Shown here piece after piece: positions 1 through 6,356 of a stretch of DNA of 9,777 nt (the first letter of the stretch is position 1; every line of letters starts with the position of its first letter). The DNA lies in assembly GCA_001776275.1 (NCBI GenBank), contig MFAQ01000002.1, forward strand, positions 9,992 to 19,768, in the 5' to 3' direction. This DNA comes from Candidatus Collierbacteria bacterium RIFOXYD1_FULL_40_9 (GTDB taxonomy: Bacteria > Patescibacteriota > Microgenomatia > UBA1400 > MFAQ01). The notes beneath the pieces are model-generated. The model was not told the origin of the DNA, did not search any database, and was given only the letters and a program-made list of their open reading frames with translations. The position numbers and the translations under genes are program-made.

Positions 1-636
1 GTTGTGTGTCTTAGCAATTTCAATCGACTCGTTTATTAGTGCAAGCGCCTCTTCCTTTTTACCATCAAACACCGAAGCAATTGCCAATTTATTCAAACAA
101 CCAGTTTCCCAAACTCTAGGTGCATATTGACTCATATTCCCTGTCCTTATATCCGCTAGTGCTTCTCTAATTTCTTTTAACCCTTGCTCTTTTTGGCCAA
201 GCTTATATTTAATTCCCCCAATGTGAGCCTTAAGATTTCCCTTCTCACACCTATCAGCAGGTGTTGTAGCAAGCGAATCTTCAAAATACTTGAGAGACTC
301 TTCCGTCTTTCCACTCATCAACAAACCATCCCCATAAACCCTGTAGGCAATCGAAAGAATATAAGGATTAACTTTATCTTTGTTTTCTTCTGCAACCTTG
401 TAGCTTTCGTGGGCGTAAGCCAAGGTCAGCCGTTTAAAAATTTCCGACTCTCCTTTGCCAATCTGATGCTTAAAAACCAAACTCATTCCACCCAAAGCGT
501 GCACCATTCCTTCAAAGTCAGAAAGTTTCACGCAATCCAGCAAAGCCTCAGTGTACTCCTTGGCAGAATCTCCATATTTTTCCTCTTCTCTCAAAGTATT
601 GGCTTTTGCCAGTCTCTCTTCCATTTCTTTGTTCAT
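1..636 (-). CDS. TPR-like repeat protein, C-terminus cut off by window edge
   Basis: An open frame of 212 codons runs from an ATG at 636-634 to the window edge without a stop, so the C-terminus is missing. The protein is almost entirely helical by appearance. It contains repeated helix-turn-helix units with TPR-like spacing, such as 'EESLKYFEDSLA', 'EQGLKEIREALADI' and 'EEALALINESIEIA', in which small and aromatic residues alternate. No signal peptide or membrane segment is visible. TPR proteins usually act as protein-protein scaffolds, so no specific function can be given. The start lies 13 bases after the phosphatase stop, and a weak AGG sits four bases before the ATG, so it is probably the continuation of the suf transcript. 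A 216-codon frame on the other strand overlaps it but has no recognisable protein character. Confidence 0.75.
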   Translation of the reverse strand, partial: MNKEMEERLAKANTLREEEKYGDSAKEYTEALLDCVKLSDFEGMVHALGGMSLVFKHQIGKGESEIFKRLTLAYAHESYKVAEENKDKVNPYILSIAYRVYGDGLLMSGKTEESLKYFEDSLATTPADRCEKGNLKAHIGGIKYKLGQKEQGLKEIREALADIRTGNMSQYAPRVWETGCLNKLAIASVFDGKKEEALALINESIEIAKTHN

Positions 637-649
637 AAAACCTATTTTA

Positions 650-1333
650 TCACCCTAGAACTTTCATTATTTCTTCATAGGCGTTTTCCTCTGTCACCAC
701 CAACCAGCTCTTTTCCTGAGCTAACTCTTTTAGATTATCCGTCGGCTCTACACAAACTGGCACCTCTACACTCAAAAGCATCTCTATGTCACTATCCGAG
801 TCTCCAAAAGCCATATTTCTACCTGTATATTTAGCCAGAATTTCTTTTATCTCTTTGCCTTTCTCTCCCACCAAAGATTTTTCTATTTCTCCTGTCAGCC
901 TTTCATTTTTAACTTCATAAATAGTACTCAGATAACCATCTAAATTAAATCTTTTTTCTATTGCCTCTGCTACCAATTGTGAACTAGCTGTAACTAAGTA
1001 AACATCGTGAGTTTCCCTCAAGTTAGGCAAAATTCGCTCAAAATAGGAAAAATATCTATCTTCGTTCTCAGCAAAAAAATCAATCATCTTATCTCTCATG
1101 GTGCTAAAGTCCAGTCCGGTCATAAACTTCGCCTGTATTTTAATCATTTCCTCTGCTGTTTGCTTATAATCCCTTATCCCCAACTTATACTTTCCATACT
1201 CCTCCATCATTTCTACCTCCACTCCGCCCTCCAAAAAGCCATGCTCCACCAAATACTTAGTCGAGGTAAAAATCGAAAAATCTTTATAGATAGTTTTATC
1301 AAAATCAAACAAAGCCACAGATTTCTTATTCAT
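650..1333 (-). CDS. HAD-IB family phosphatase (SerB-like)
   Basis: This is a HAD-superfamily hydrolase of the phosphoserine-phosphatase-like IB subfamily, which removes phosphate through an aspartyl-phosphate intermediate. Counting from the upstream TTG at 1339 (229 residues), motif I is DFDKT at 12-16, with nucleophile D12 and acid/base D14. Motif II is VTASS at 116-120, the motif III lysine is K160, and motif IV is GDSDSD at 179-184. The helical cap lies roughly between 20 and 100. I prefer the ATG at 1333-1331 (227 residues) over the TTG, since neither has a Shine-Dalgarno sequence. It starts 13 bases after sufT and so probably belongs to the operon. The substrate cannot be read from the sequence; phosphoserine, another small phosphomonoester or a lipid phosphate are all possible. 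A link to cysteine supply through serine is speculative. Confidence 0.88.
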   Translation of the reverse strand: MNKKSVALFDFDKTIYKDFSIFTSTKYLVEHGFLEGGVEVEMMEEYGKYKLGIRDYKQTAEEMIKIQAKFMTGLDFSTMRDKMIDFFAENEDRYFSYFERILPNLRETHDVYLVTASSQLVAEAIEKRFNLDGYLSTIYEVKNERLTGEIEKSLVGEKGKEIKEILAKYTGRNMAFGDSDSDIEMLLSVEVPVCVEPTDNLKELAQEKSWLVVTEENAYEEIMKVLG

Positions 1334-1346
1334 AGCCAAATTATAA

Positions 1347-1640
1347 CTAATCTATCCCCAGCTCCGCTCTAACTTCTTCAGTGATCAGTTCCTTAGTCCA
1401 AGGTGGATCCCAAACTAGCTCTATATGTAGACTCTTAATCTCCGACAATTCCGCCAAAGCTTTTTTTATTTCCATATCAATCACTCCAGCCAATGGGCAC
1501 CCTGGACTAGTTAAAGTCAGGTCTATTTCCACCTCACCTGCCTCATACCGAATATCATAAATAAGCCCCAAAGAGACAATGTCAATCCCCAACTCCGGAT
1601 CAATTACTTGCCTTAATTTTTCTTTTATTTTTTCTTCCAT
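1347..1640 (-). CDS. sufT: SufT / MIP18 (DUF59) Fe-S assembly factor
   Basis: This 97-residue protein is a single MIP18/DUF59 domain of normal length. The family hallmarks are DPELGIDIVSLGLIY at 14-28, TSPGCPL at 44-50 with the conserved Cys48, and WDPPW at 77-81. Family members (bacterial SufT and PaaD, eukaryotic MIP18/CIA2) help mature iron-sulfur proteins, probably by handling clusters or targeting them to apoproteins in the cytoplasm. Its place at the distal end of a suf operon fits that role well. It starts only two bases after the stop of the ferredoxin-reductase-like gene, which implies translational coupling, and there is no Shine-Dalgarno sequence. The symbol is assigned from domain plus context; a standalone PaaD-like role is unlikely because no phenylacetate genes are present. 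Confidence 0.9.
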   Translation of the reverse strand: MEEKIKEKLRQVIDPELGIDIVSLGLIYDIRYEAGEVEIDLTLTSPGCPLAGVIDMEIKKALAELSEIKSLHIELVWDPPWTKELITEEVRAELGID

Positions 1641-1642
1641 AT

Positions 1643-2353
1643 TTAAAAAAACTTTTCATAATTAATATCAGTCTCACTCACGCCTTTAAGTAAAAGTCTT
1701 TCTTTCATTTGCTCTATCATTTCTGTTGCTCCACACAGATACCAGGATGTGTTTTCTGCGTTAACCCCATCCAAGTCGTCTCCCACCCTACCCATCTTCC
1801 CCTTCCAACCCTCTTCTGGGCGAGACATGTAGATCTCATAACTAAAGTTACTCCAGCTAGTTTCCATGTCTTTCAACTCTTGCTGCCAATAAAGCCTCCT
1901 CTCGTACCTTACCCCCCACCACAAAATAACTTTTCCAGTATAAAAAGATTTAAGTTTGTGAATCATTGGTAAAAATGGGGCAATACCAGTGCCAGTCGCC
2001 ACAAAATAGACAGTTTTTTTGTCTTCCAATTCGTTTCTATCAACCACAAAATTACCAAAAAATCCCATAACTTCCAGAGCTTCTCCAACCTTTATATTTT
2101 CCAAAAATACTGACCCTAACCCTGCCGGACCAACGTCTACTAGTAGTTTTATGTTTCCACTGGCATATTCAACTACAGAGTATGACCTCCTAATACCAGA
2201 TTCACTAACCCTCAAGCTTACATACTGCCCAGGCTTAAACAACAGTGTTTCCGGCAAAGAAACCACCATTTCAAAAACTTTCTCAGCTAGCTCCAGCTTT
2301 TTAATCACTTTACCAACCTGTTTTTTGGGACCAACCATACTGTCAATTCTCAT
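1643..2353 (-). CDS. Ferredoxin-NAD(P)+ reductase-like flavoprotein
   Basis: The 236-residue protein has the two-domain fold of ferredoxin-NADP+ reductases. The N-terminal flavin-binding barrel includes GQYVSLRV at 42-49 and the flavin motif RSYS at 56-59. The C-terminal nucleotide domain carries TGTGIAPF at 120-127, WGVR at 146-149 and CGATEMI at 207-213, and the chain ends in an aromatic tail (YEKFF). No Fe-S ferredoxin domain is fused, so it should pass electrons between NAD(P)H and a separate partner. No partner ferredoxin is encoded in the window. Its ATG directly abuts the ccdA-like stop, giving TAGATG, and sufT follows two bases later. Inside a suf operon it could supply electrons for cluster assembly or feed the adjacent membrane redox pair; both roles are inferences. 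Confidence 0.88.
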   Translation of the reverse strand: MRIDSMVGPKKQVGKVIKKLELAEKVFEMVVSLPETLLFKPGQYVSLRVSESGIRRSYSVVEYASGNIKLLVDVGPAGLGSVFLENIKVGEALEVMGFFGNFVVDRNELEDKKTVYFVATGTGIAPFLPMIHKLKSFYTGKVILWWGVRYERRLYWQQELKDMETSWSNFSYEIYMSRPEEGWKGKMGRVGDDLDGVNAENTSWYLCGATEMIEQMKERLLLKGVSETDINYEKFF

Positions 2354-3082
2354 CTACTTAACTAAAAAATAAGCAATCCCAAACAAAAACAAACTCATTA
2401 GGAAACGAAGTTGCTTGTTGTATTTATGTTCCCACTCTTTCATCTCAACTACCTGCTTCCCTCCGACCATAACCAATAAAATCACCAGTATTGGCAAAAT
2501 AAAAACTAAGTTGTAATAAACAAATAAACTAAATACTTGCCACATTGGCAGACCAGATTTAGCAATATACGAGGTCGTTCCTATATAAAGTGGCAGCATA
2601 CAAGGAGTAGAAAAAGCTGTGGTCAAAACCCCTACCAAAACCGCCATCCACTTACCAGACCTCGCCAACAACAAGTTTATCTTTTCATATCCTTTGTTAC
2701 TCATCCGAAGATGAAAAGGTAAATGCTCCCAAAAGACATCCTTAAATTGGATCAACCCTGCCACCACCAATATCCCCGCCATTATGTACTTAAAAACGCT
2801 AGCAAGCCACAACCTCTGCAAGTAAAAAGCTAACCCATAAAAGAATAGACCTAAAAACAAATAAGTTACAAAGACACTAAGCAAATACAGCAATCCCTGC
2901 CTCAAAATTTTAGAGTCTAAATCAATACCAAATTTTGATTTTTTGATTTTTTGTTTTTTTGTTTTTTCCACTCCCCCAAACACAATCAAGTATCCCAAAA
3001 AGGTAATCATCATCCCTATACCACAAGGATTTAGTCCGTTAACTAGAGCTGTAGTGGTAATCGCCGCCAAGTTTATACTCAT
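2354..3082 (-). CDS. CcdA/DsbD-like membrane thiol electron transporter
   Basis: This 242-residue, strongly hydrophobic protein has about six transmembrane segments, near residues 6-37, 63-88, 92-112, 145-175, 178-207 and 222-241. The CcdA/DsbD signature cysteines are in place: NGLNPCG with C20 in the first segment and FSTPCMLPLY with C161 in the fourth. These proteins carry electrons by thiol-disulfide exchange from a cytoplasmic thioredoxin to an outside acceptor. The ATG overlaps the stop of the DsbA-like gene (ATGA), and the reductase gene begins right after its own stop, so the three are probably co-translated. The loop after the first segment (about 39-51) is lysine-rich and encoded by an A-rich octamer tandem repeat, which looks like an insertion. 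The family call is strong; the electron donor is unknown. Confidence 0.9.
   Translation of the reverse strand: MSINLAAITTTALVNGLNPCGIGMMITFLGYLIVFGGVEKTKKQKIKKSKFGIDLDSKILRQGLLYLLSVFVTYLFLGLFFYGLAFYLQRLWLASVFKYIMAGILVVAGLIQFKDVFWEHLPFHLRMSNKGYEKINLLLARSGKWMAVLVGVLTTAFSTPCMLPLYIGTTSYIAKSGLPMWQVFSLFVYYNLVFILPILVILLVMVGGKQVVEMKEWEHKYNKQLRFLMSLFLFGIAYFLVK
2933..2967 (-). repeat. A-rich octamer tandem repeat inside the ccdA-like gene
   Basis: On the plus strand this is two copies of TTTTGATT followed by two copies of TTTTGTTT and a TTT remnant, in exact 8-base register. On the coding strand it reads as AATCAAAA and AAACAAAA units. It is translated in frame into the lysine-rich cytoplasmic loop of the CcdA-like protein. 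Since 8 is not a multiple of 3, each unit is read in a different frame, so loss or gain of a single unit would shift the frame. Confidence 0.8.
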
Positions 3083-3723
3083 TGACCTTTAGCTAGTATT
3101 CCTTTTACTTTTTCCATCACAAATGGAGCGCCAACAAGCTCACCATTAACAAAAATTGTTGGTGTTCCAGACAGTTGCAACCTGTTTGCCAAACTAGCAT
3201 CCGTCTGAACCAGCACAGCAACTTCATTAGAATTCATTGCTTCCTCAAATTTCAACTCATCCAAACCTAAAGATTTTGCATACTCAACAAACTGTCTTTC
3301 TGGTTTGTTAATACCAGACCACTCGGTTTGTTTATCAAACATCAAATTCATCATTTCCCAACCCTTACCCATTACTCTACCAGCTTCTACTGCTTTTGCA
3401 GAAATCAATGAGTGCTTATGAATGTTTGGAGGCAGTGGAAAGTGCCTGACTACATATTTAACTCCAGGCATGGTTTCAAGCTCTTTAAGCGATTCTTTTG
3501 CTGCCTTGCAGGAAGGACATTGAATATCAGCAAAGGTAACCACACTAACCTTTGTCTCTCCATTGTCTCTTACAAATCTCGCTCCATCAACCAACTGCTG
3601 TTGATCAACAGAGGTAATAGAAGTCGTGGATGTTCCACTCATTCTAGTTAACCCAAAAATTACCGCCAACACTACGACAATACTTCCACCAATTATTAAT
3701 AAGGTATTTTTTAGATCAGTCAT
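3079..3723 (-). CDS. Membrane-anchored DsbA-family thioredoxin-like protein
   Basis: The 214-residue protein begins with an uncleaved-looking membrane anchor (hydrophobic residues about 7-26), followed by a Ser/Thr-rich linker and a thioredoxin-like DsbA domain (about 45-214). The active site is CPSC at 69-72, and the cis-proline loop is SGTPTIFVNG with P188. The domain should face outside the cytoplasmic membrane and exchange thiols and disulfides. Pairing with a CcdA-like protein rather than DsbB or VKOR suggests it is kept reduced and works as a reductase or isomerase, but oxidase activity cannot be excluded. The ATG lies inside the end of sufU (8-base overlap) and the stop overlaps the next start as ATGA. 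A thiol oxidoreductase translationally coupled to sufU is the odd point here. Confidence 0.9.
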   Translation of the reverse strand: MTDLKNTLLIIGGSIVVVLAVIFGLTRMSGTSTTSITSVDQQQLVDGARFVRDNGETKVSVVTFADIQCPSCKAAKESLKELETMPGVKYVVRHFPLPPNIHKHSLISAKAVEAGRVMGKGWEMMNLMFDKQTEWSGINKPERQFVEYAKSLGLDELKFEEAMNSNEVAVLVQTDASLANRLQLSGTPTIFVNGELVGAPFVMEKVKGILAKGQ

Positions 3724-4111
3724 CTGTTTTAAAAGCTTTTAATAATGCTCTATATGCCAAGGTTGCACATTTCATTCTCCCAGCGTTTACTTCTCCACCC
3801 ATCATTTTCACAATTCCTTCATCACCAATTTTTTCAATCTCAGCAAAAGTCATCCCAACTACTTTCTCGGAAAGCATGCTCGCCGCCGCCGTCGATATGG
3901 CACATCCCACTCCTCTCCACATCACTTCCTCAATCACCAAGTCTTCCTTATTTTGAGTTTTTGAGTTTTTTGATTTTTGAATTTTTATCTGCACCTGCAC
4001 CACATCCCCGCAACTTGAGTTCGATTCGTTGATAGTTACATCCGCCTCCTCCATCTCCCCAAAATTCCTAGGGTTTTTGTAGTGATCAATTATTTCATCT
4101 TTGTAGTCCAT
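3716..4111 (-). CDS. sufU: SufU/IscU-type sulfur acceptor or scaffold protein
   Basis: This 131-residue protein belongs to the IscU/SufU family, which accepts sulfur from the cysteine desulfurase and, in IscU, builds the cluster. NPRNFG is at 13-18, the SCGD motif has C34 and D36, the second cysteine is C70 in GVGCAIST, and the third is C115 in RMKCATLAY. The R-x-K-C-A-T-L context resembles SufU, and there is no LPPVK chaperone motif as in IscU. The C70-C115 spacing of 45, however, is close to IscU and lacks most of the loop typical of Gram-positive SufU. The C34-C70 spacing of 36 is about ten residues longer than usual because of a low-complexity insertion at about 45-55. It starts nine bases after the preceding unknown gene and overlaps the DsbA-like start by 8 bases. 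Confidence 0.9.
   Translation of the reverse strand: MDYKDEIIDHYKNPRNFGEMEEADVTINESNSSCGDVVQVQIKIQKSKNSKTQNKEDLVIEEVMWRGVGCAISTAAASMLSEKVVGMTFAEIEKIGDEGIVKMMGGEVNAGRMKCATLAYRALLKAFKTDD
3951..3986 (-). repeat. A-rich short tandem tract inside sufU
   Basis: On the plus strand this is an imperfect array of 7-9 base units, such as TTTTGAG, TTTTTGAG, TTTTTTGAT and TTTTGAA. It encodes the residues IQKSKNSKTQN, rich in Lys, Gln, Ser and Asn, between the first and second conserved cysteines of SufU. The tract length matches the ten or eleven extra residues in that interval, so it is probably an in-frame insertion in a surface hairpin. Confidence 0.75.
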
Positions 4112-4120
4112 ATTTATATT

Positions 4121-4615
4121 TTAACCCCACGATGTCTTTTCTCTCTCGTCCTTTTCTGTTAAATTTGCGGTTTTTGCTTTCTTTCTATTTAGCCCTCTAA
4201 CCCTAACTCCATGTGTGTGAACCTCGTGAACAACTTTTGATGGTTTGTTTCCATGATTTCTCAATATCGACTCGGCATCTCCAACAAACTTCACAACCAT
4301 AACCTGTTTTGCTTTTATCTCTTCATCCGCAAGTCCATATTCAACATCGCTTATTGGCTCAACTTCATATACAAACGCCTTCTGACCACCACCAAATTTT
4401 ACCCCCACAATCGACTCGTGTGGTACAGGACTTGTAGACATATATATATAACTTCTCCGCCCATCACTTGCTACAGCCGTTAGAATTTTTCCGTAATTCA
4501 GCCGTTCATTAGAAACAGTGTAAAACTTTTGAGGAACAACTTTTTCTTTTTTTCGTTTCTCTCTCCTCGATTCACGAAAATTATCACTTTCTCTATAAGT
4601 CAATGACTCAATCAT
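4121..4615 (-). CDS. Unrecognised 164-residue protein between sufS and sufU
   Basis: I do not recognise this protein. Its ATG overlaps the sufS stop as ATGA, and sufU follows nine bases later, so it is firmly inside the operon. The N-terminus (1-27) is highly charged, with a run of Arg, Lys and Glu. The middle (about 28-118) alternates hydrophobic and polar residues as a beta-rich globular domain would, with a glycine-rich turn VKFGGGQKAF at 72-81. A histidine cluster HEVHTHG (H130, H133, H135) is followed by a basic tail. There is no cysteine at all, so it cannot take part in sulfur relay or ligate a cluster through thiols; the histidines could bind metal. No membrane segment or signal peptide is present. 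A later start is possible, but the next methionine is at 59. Confidence 0.8.
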   Translation of the reverse strand: MIESLTYRESDNFRESRREKRKKEKVVPQKFYTVSNERLNYGKILTAVASDGRRSYIYMSTSPVPHESIVGVKFGGGQKAFVYEVEPISDVEYGLADEEIKAKQVMVVKFVGDAESILRNHGNKPSKVVHEVHTHGVRVRGLNRKKAKTANLTEKDEREKTSWG

Positions 4616-5850
4616 ATAAAAACTTTTGGTACTTCTTTAATTTTTTCTACTAAATAATCAATTTCGCTCTTTGTATTGTAAACATAAAATGTCGCCCTCA
4701 CCATGGACATCACATTAAAGCTCGTCACCAAAGGAGCTGCACAGTGTTGACCAGATCTTACACAAATTCCGAAGTTGTTTAGTACTTGTGCCACATCGTG
4801 AGAATGAACCCCTTTTACATTAAAAGCAATTGCTCCACCTCTCTCCTCCGATTTTTTTACACCATAAACAGTTACCAAGTCTTCATCTTCTAAGAGTTTA
4901 AATTTTTCTAAAGCATACTCCACCAACTCTTTTTCATGGGTTCTAACCTCACCCATTCCTAAATTTGTTAGGTAATCTACAGCTGCTCCTAATCCAATTA
5001 TTCCTGCTATGTCCGGTGTTCCTGCCTCAAACTTGTTTGGTAAATCTGCCCAAGTAGTCTCTGTCAGCCCAACTTCCGAAATCATGTCTCCTCCATACAT
5101 AAATGGTTCCATATTCAGAAGAACTTCTTTCTTCCCCCACAAAACTCCAGTTCCTGTAGGTCCCAGCATTTTATGCCCAGAAAAAGCCACAAAATCTACT
5201 GGTAACTTATTAACATCCATACTCATATGAGGAACCATTTGAGAAGCATCCAACACTACCACCACCCTTGGATTATTTTTCTTCACTAGCTCCACCATTT
5301 TCTTAATATCCACCAGAGTCCCAATAGCGTTACTCGCCCCAGTCAAAGCAAACAGTTTCACCTTACCGTCTTCAGTCAATCTTTTTAAACTACTCCCATC
5401 TATTCGCCCTTCACTATCCACTTCTACAACTCTAAAACTTGCACCCTTTTCTTTGCAAAGCACTTGCCAAGGAACAAAGTTAGAGTGGTGCTCTAATCTG
5501 GTCACCAAAATCACGTCCCCCTCTTTTATATTTTTCTTTCCCCATGAATACATTACTAAGTTCAACGACTCACTTGCATTTCTGGTAAAAATTATTTCTT
5601 CAGCTCTTCCACCAATAAATTTTGCCACCTTCTCTCTTACCTCGTCCACCATTTTGGTCGATTCCACCGACAAGTCGTAAACCCCTCTGTGAATATTGGC
5701 ATTATTGTTTCTGTAAAAGTCATCCATAGCTCTCAGCACACTCTCTGGCTTTTGGCTGGTTGCTCCACTATCCAAATAAACCAACTCATGTCCATTAATT
5801 TTTCTCTTCAAAATCGGAAAATCAGCTCTTATTTTTTCTACATCAAACAT
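4612..5850 (-). CDS. sufS: SufS group II cysteine desulfurase
   Basis: The 412-residue PLP enzyme removes sulfur from L-cysteine, giving alanine and an enzyme persulfide for cluster assembly. Key residues are H122 in LEHHSN (stacks on PLP), D201 and Q204 in LDASQ, the PLP lysine K227 in SGHKMLGPTG, and the catalytic C370 in RSGQHCAAPL, within the short loop typical of group II enzymes. R385 in MVRATFYVYN is the usual substrate-carboxylate arginine. Length is normal for SufS. It starts three bases after the sufD stop, with a GAGGT ten bases upstream, one of the few Shine-Dalgarno-like sites here. It is followed by the overlapping unknown gene and then sufU, which replaces SufE as the likely sulfur acceptor. 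Confidence 0.96.
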   Translation of the reverse strand: MFDVEKIRADFPILKRKINGHELVYLDSGATSQKPESVLRAMDDFYRNNNANIHRGVYDLSVESTKMVDEVREKVAKFIGGRAEEIIFTRNASESLNLVMYSWGKKNIKEGDVILVTRLEHHSNFVPWQVLCKEKGASFRVVEVDSEGRIDGSSLKRLTEDGKVKLFALTGASNAIGTLVDIKKMVELVKKNNPRVVVVLDASQMVPHMSMDVNKLPVDFVAFSGHKMLGPTGTGVLWGKKEVLLNMEPFMYGGDMISEVGLTETTWADLPNKFEAGTPDIAGIIGLGAAVDYLTNLGMGEVRTHEKELVEYALEKFKLLEDEDLVTVYGVKKSEERGGAIAFNVKGVHSHDVAQVLNNFGICVRSGQHCAAPLVTSFNVMSMVRATFYVYNTKSEIDYLVEKIKEVPKVFI

Positions 5851-5853
5851 ATC

Positions 5854-6327
5854 TTATTCTACCTCGCCTAGAAAGCCACTAATTATTAACTTTTCCGCCT
5901 GCTTTTTCTCCACCCCTCTACTCTCCAAGTAAAATAGTTGCTCTTCATCGATCCTGCCCACACTAGCCGAGTGACTAGCCTTAACTTCGTTGTTTTCAAT
6001 CTCCAGCTCTGGCTCGGCAACCGCCATACTAATATCATCGAGCATCAAAAGTTTCATCGCCAAAAAACTGTCCGAGCCAGTAGCACCTTTATCAATTCTT
6101 ACTGTCCCTTTTACTTTTACCCTAGCTCCGCCACTAACAATTCCTTTAACATCCACTCGGCAGTTAGTCTCCCCAACCACGTGCCTACTGACAATATTAA
6201 TTTCATAGTCACCTACCTCTTCAGCTTTTATAACCCCGAGCAACTCTTTTTGCGAGTTTAGCTCATCCATAATCACTTCATAGTTATAAATCCCAGGTCT
6301 GTTTATTTCAAATCTTTGTTTTTCCAT
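5854..6327 (-). CDS. sufD: Minimal SufD-like protein (SufB/SufD family, 157 residues)
   Basis: The protein matches only the C-terminal part of the SufB/SufD family: the end of the beta-helix and the start of the C-terminal helical domain. The recognisable core is VKGIVSGGARVKVKG at about 60-74, DKGATGSDSF at 79-88, PELEIENNEVKASHSASVG at 106-124 and DEEQLFYLESRG at 127-138. H119 aligns with E. coli SufD H360, which lies at the SufB-SufD interface where the cluster forms; the nearby cysteine of E. coli SufD is Ala117 here. Full-length SufD has over 400 residues, so the N-terminal domain, most of the helix and the last C-terminal helices are missing. The gene looks intact rather than broken: it keeps interface residues, and its upstream gap holds only repeats. 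It probably partners SufB. Confidence 0.85.
   Translation of the reverse strand: MEKQRFEINRPGIYNYEVIMDELNSQKELLGVIKAEEVGDYEINIVSRHVVGETNCRVDVKGIVSGGARVKVKGTVRIDKGATGSDSFLAMKLLMLDDISMAVAEPELEIENNEVKASHSASVGRIDEEQLFYLESRGVEKKQAEKLIISGFLGEVE
5861..5865 (-). promoter_or_regulatory. Shine-Dalgarno-like site of sufS
   Basis: GAGGT on the minus strand lies within the last codons of sufD, ten bases before the sufS ATG. It stands out because most genes in this window have no such motif and appear to rely on overlap with the preceding gene. Confidence 0.4.
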
Positions 6328-6353
6328 AATACATGCTACATAATACTTGCTAC
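6326..6353 (-). repeat. Heptamer tandem array between sufB and sufD
   Basis: Four consecutive heptamers on the minus strand fill the gap: GTAGCAA, GTATTAT, GTAGCAT and GTATTAT. The last unit supplies the first two bases of the sufD ATG. The same heptamer family recurs between the regulator gene and sufC, with 16 identical bases (TATGTAGCATGTATTA) shared by the two sites. The pattern resembles the short tandemly repeated repetitive (STRR) heptamers described in cyanobacteria. No Shine-Dalgarno sequence is present for sufD. Confidence 0.8.
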
Positions 6354-6356
6354 TTT

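Noticed and set aside
184..834. A 216-codon open frame on the plus strand opposite the TPR and phosphatase genes
   Set aside because: It spans two convincing minus-strand genes and encodes a Ser/Phe/His-rich sequence with no domain character, as expected from the antisense of AT-rich coding DNA. Other plus-strand frames were dismissed for the same reason.
1334..1339. TTG at 1339 as the start of the phosphatase
   Set aside because: It adds only two residues before an ATG, and neither position has a Shine-Dalgarno sequence. The ATG is the simpler choice, though the TTG is not excluded.
4437..4452. TA dinucleotide run as a regulatory or repeat element
   Set aside because: It lies inside the coding region of the unknown protein, encoding SYIYM-like residues, and is too short to separate from AT-rich composition.
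650..4614. TGA recoding (TGA=Gly) as in Gracilibacteria/Absconditabacteria
   Set aside because: TGA ends the sufS, sufU, DsbA-like and phosphatase genes at the expected family lengths, so it functions as a stop.
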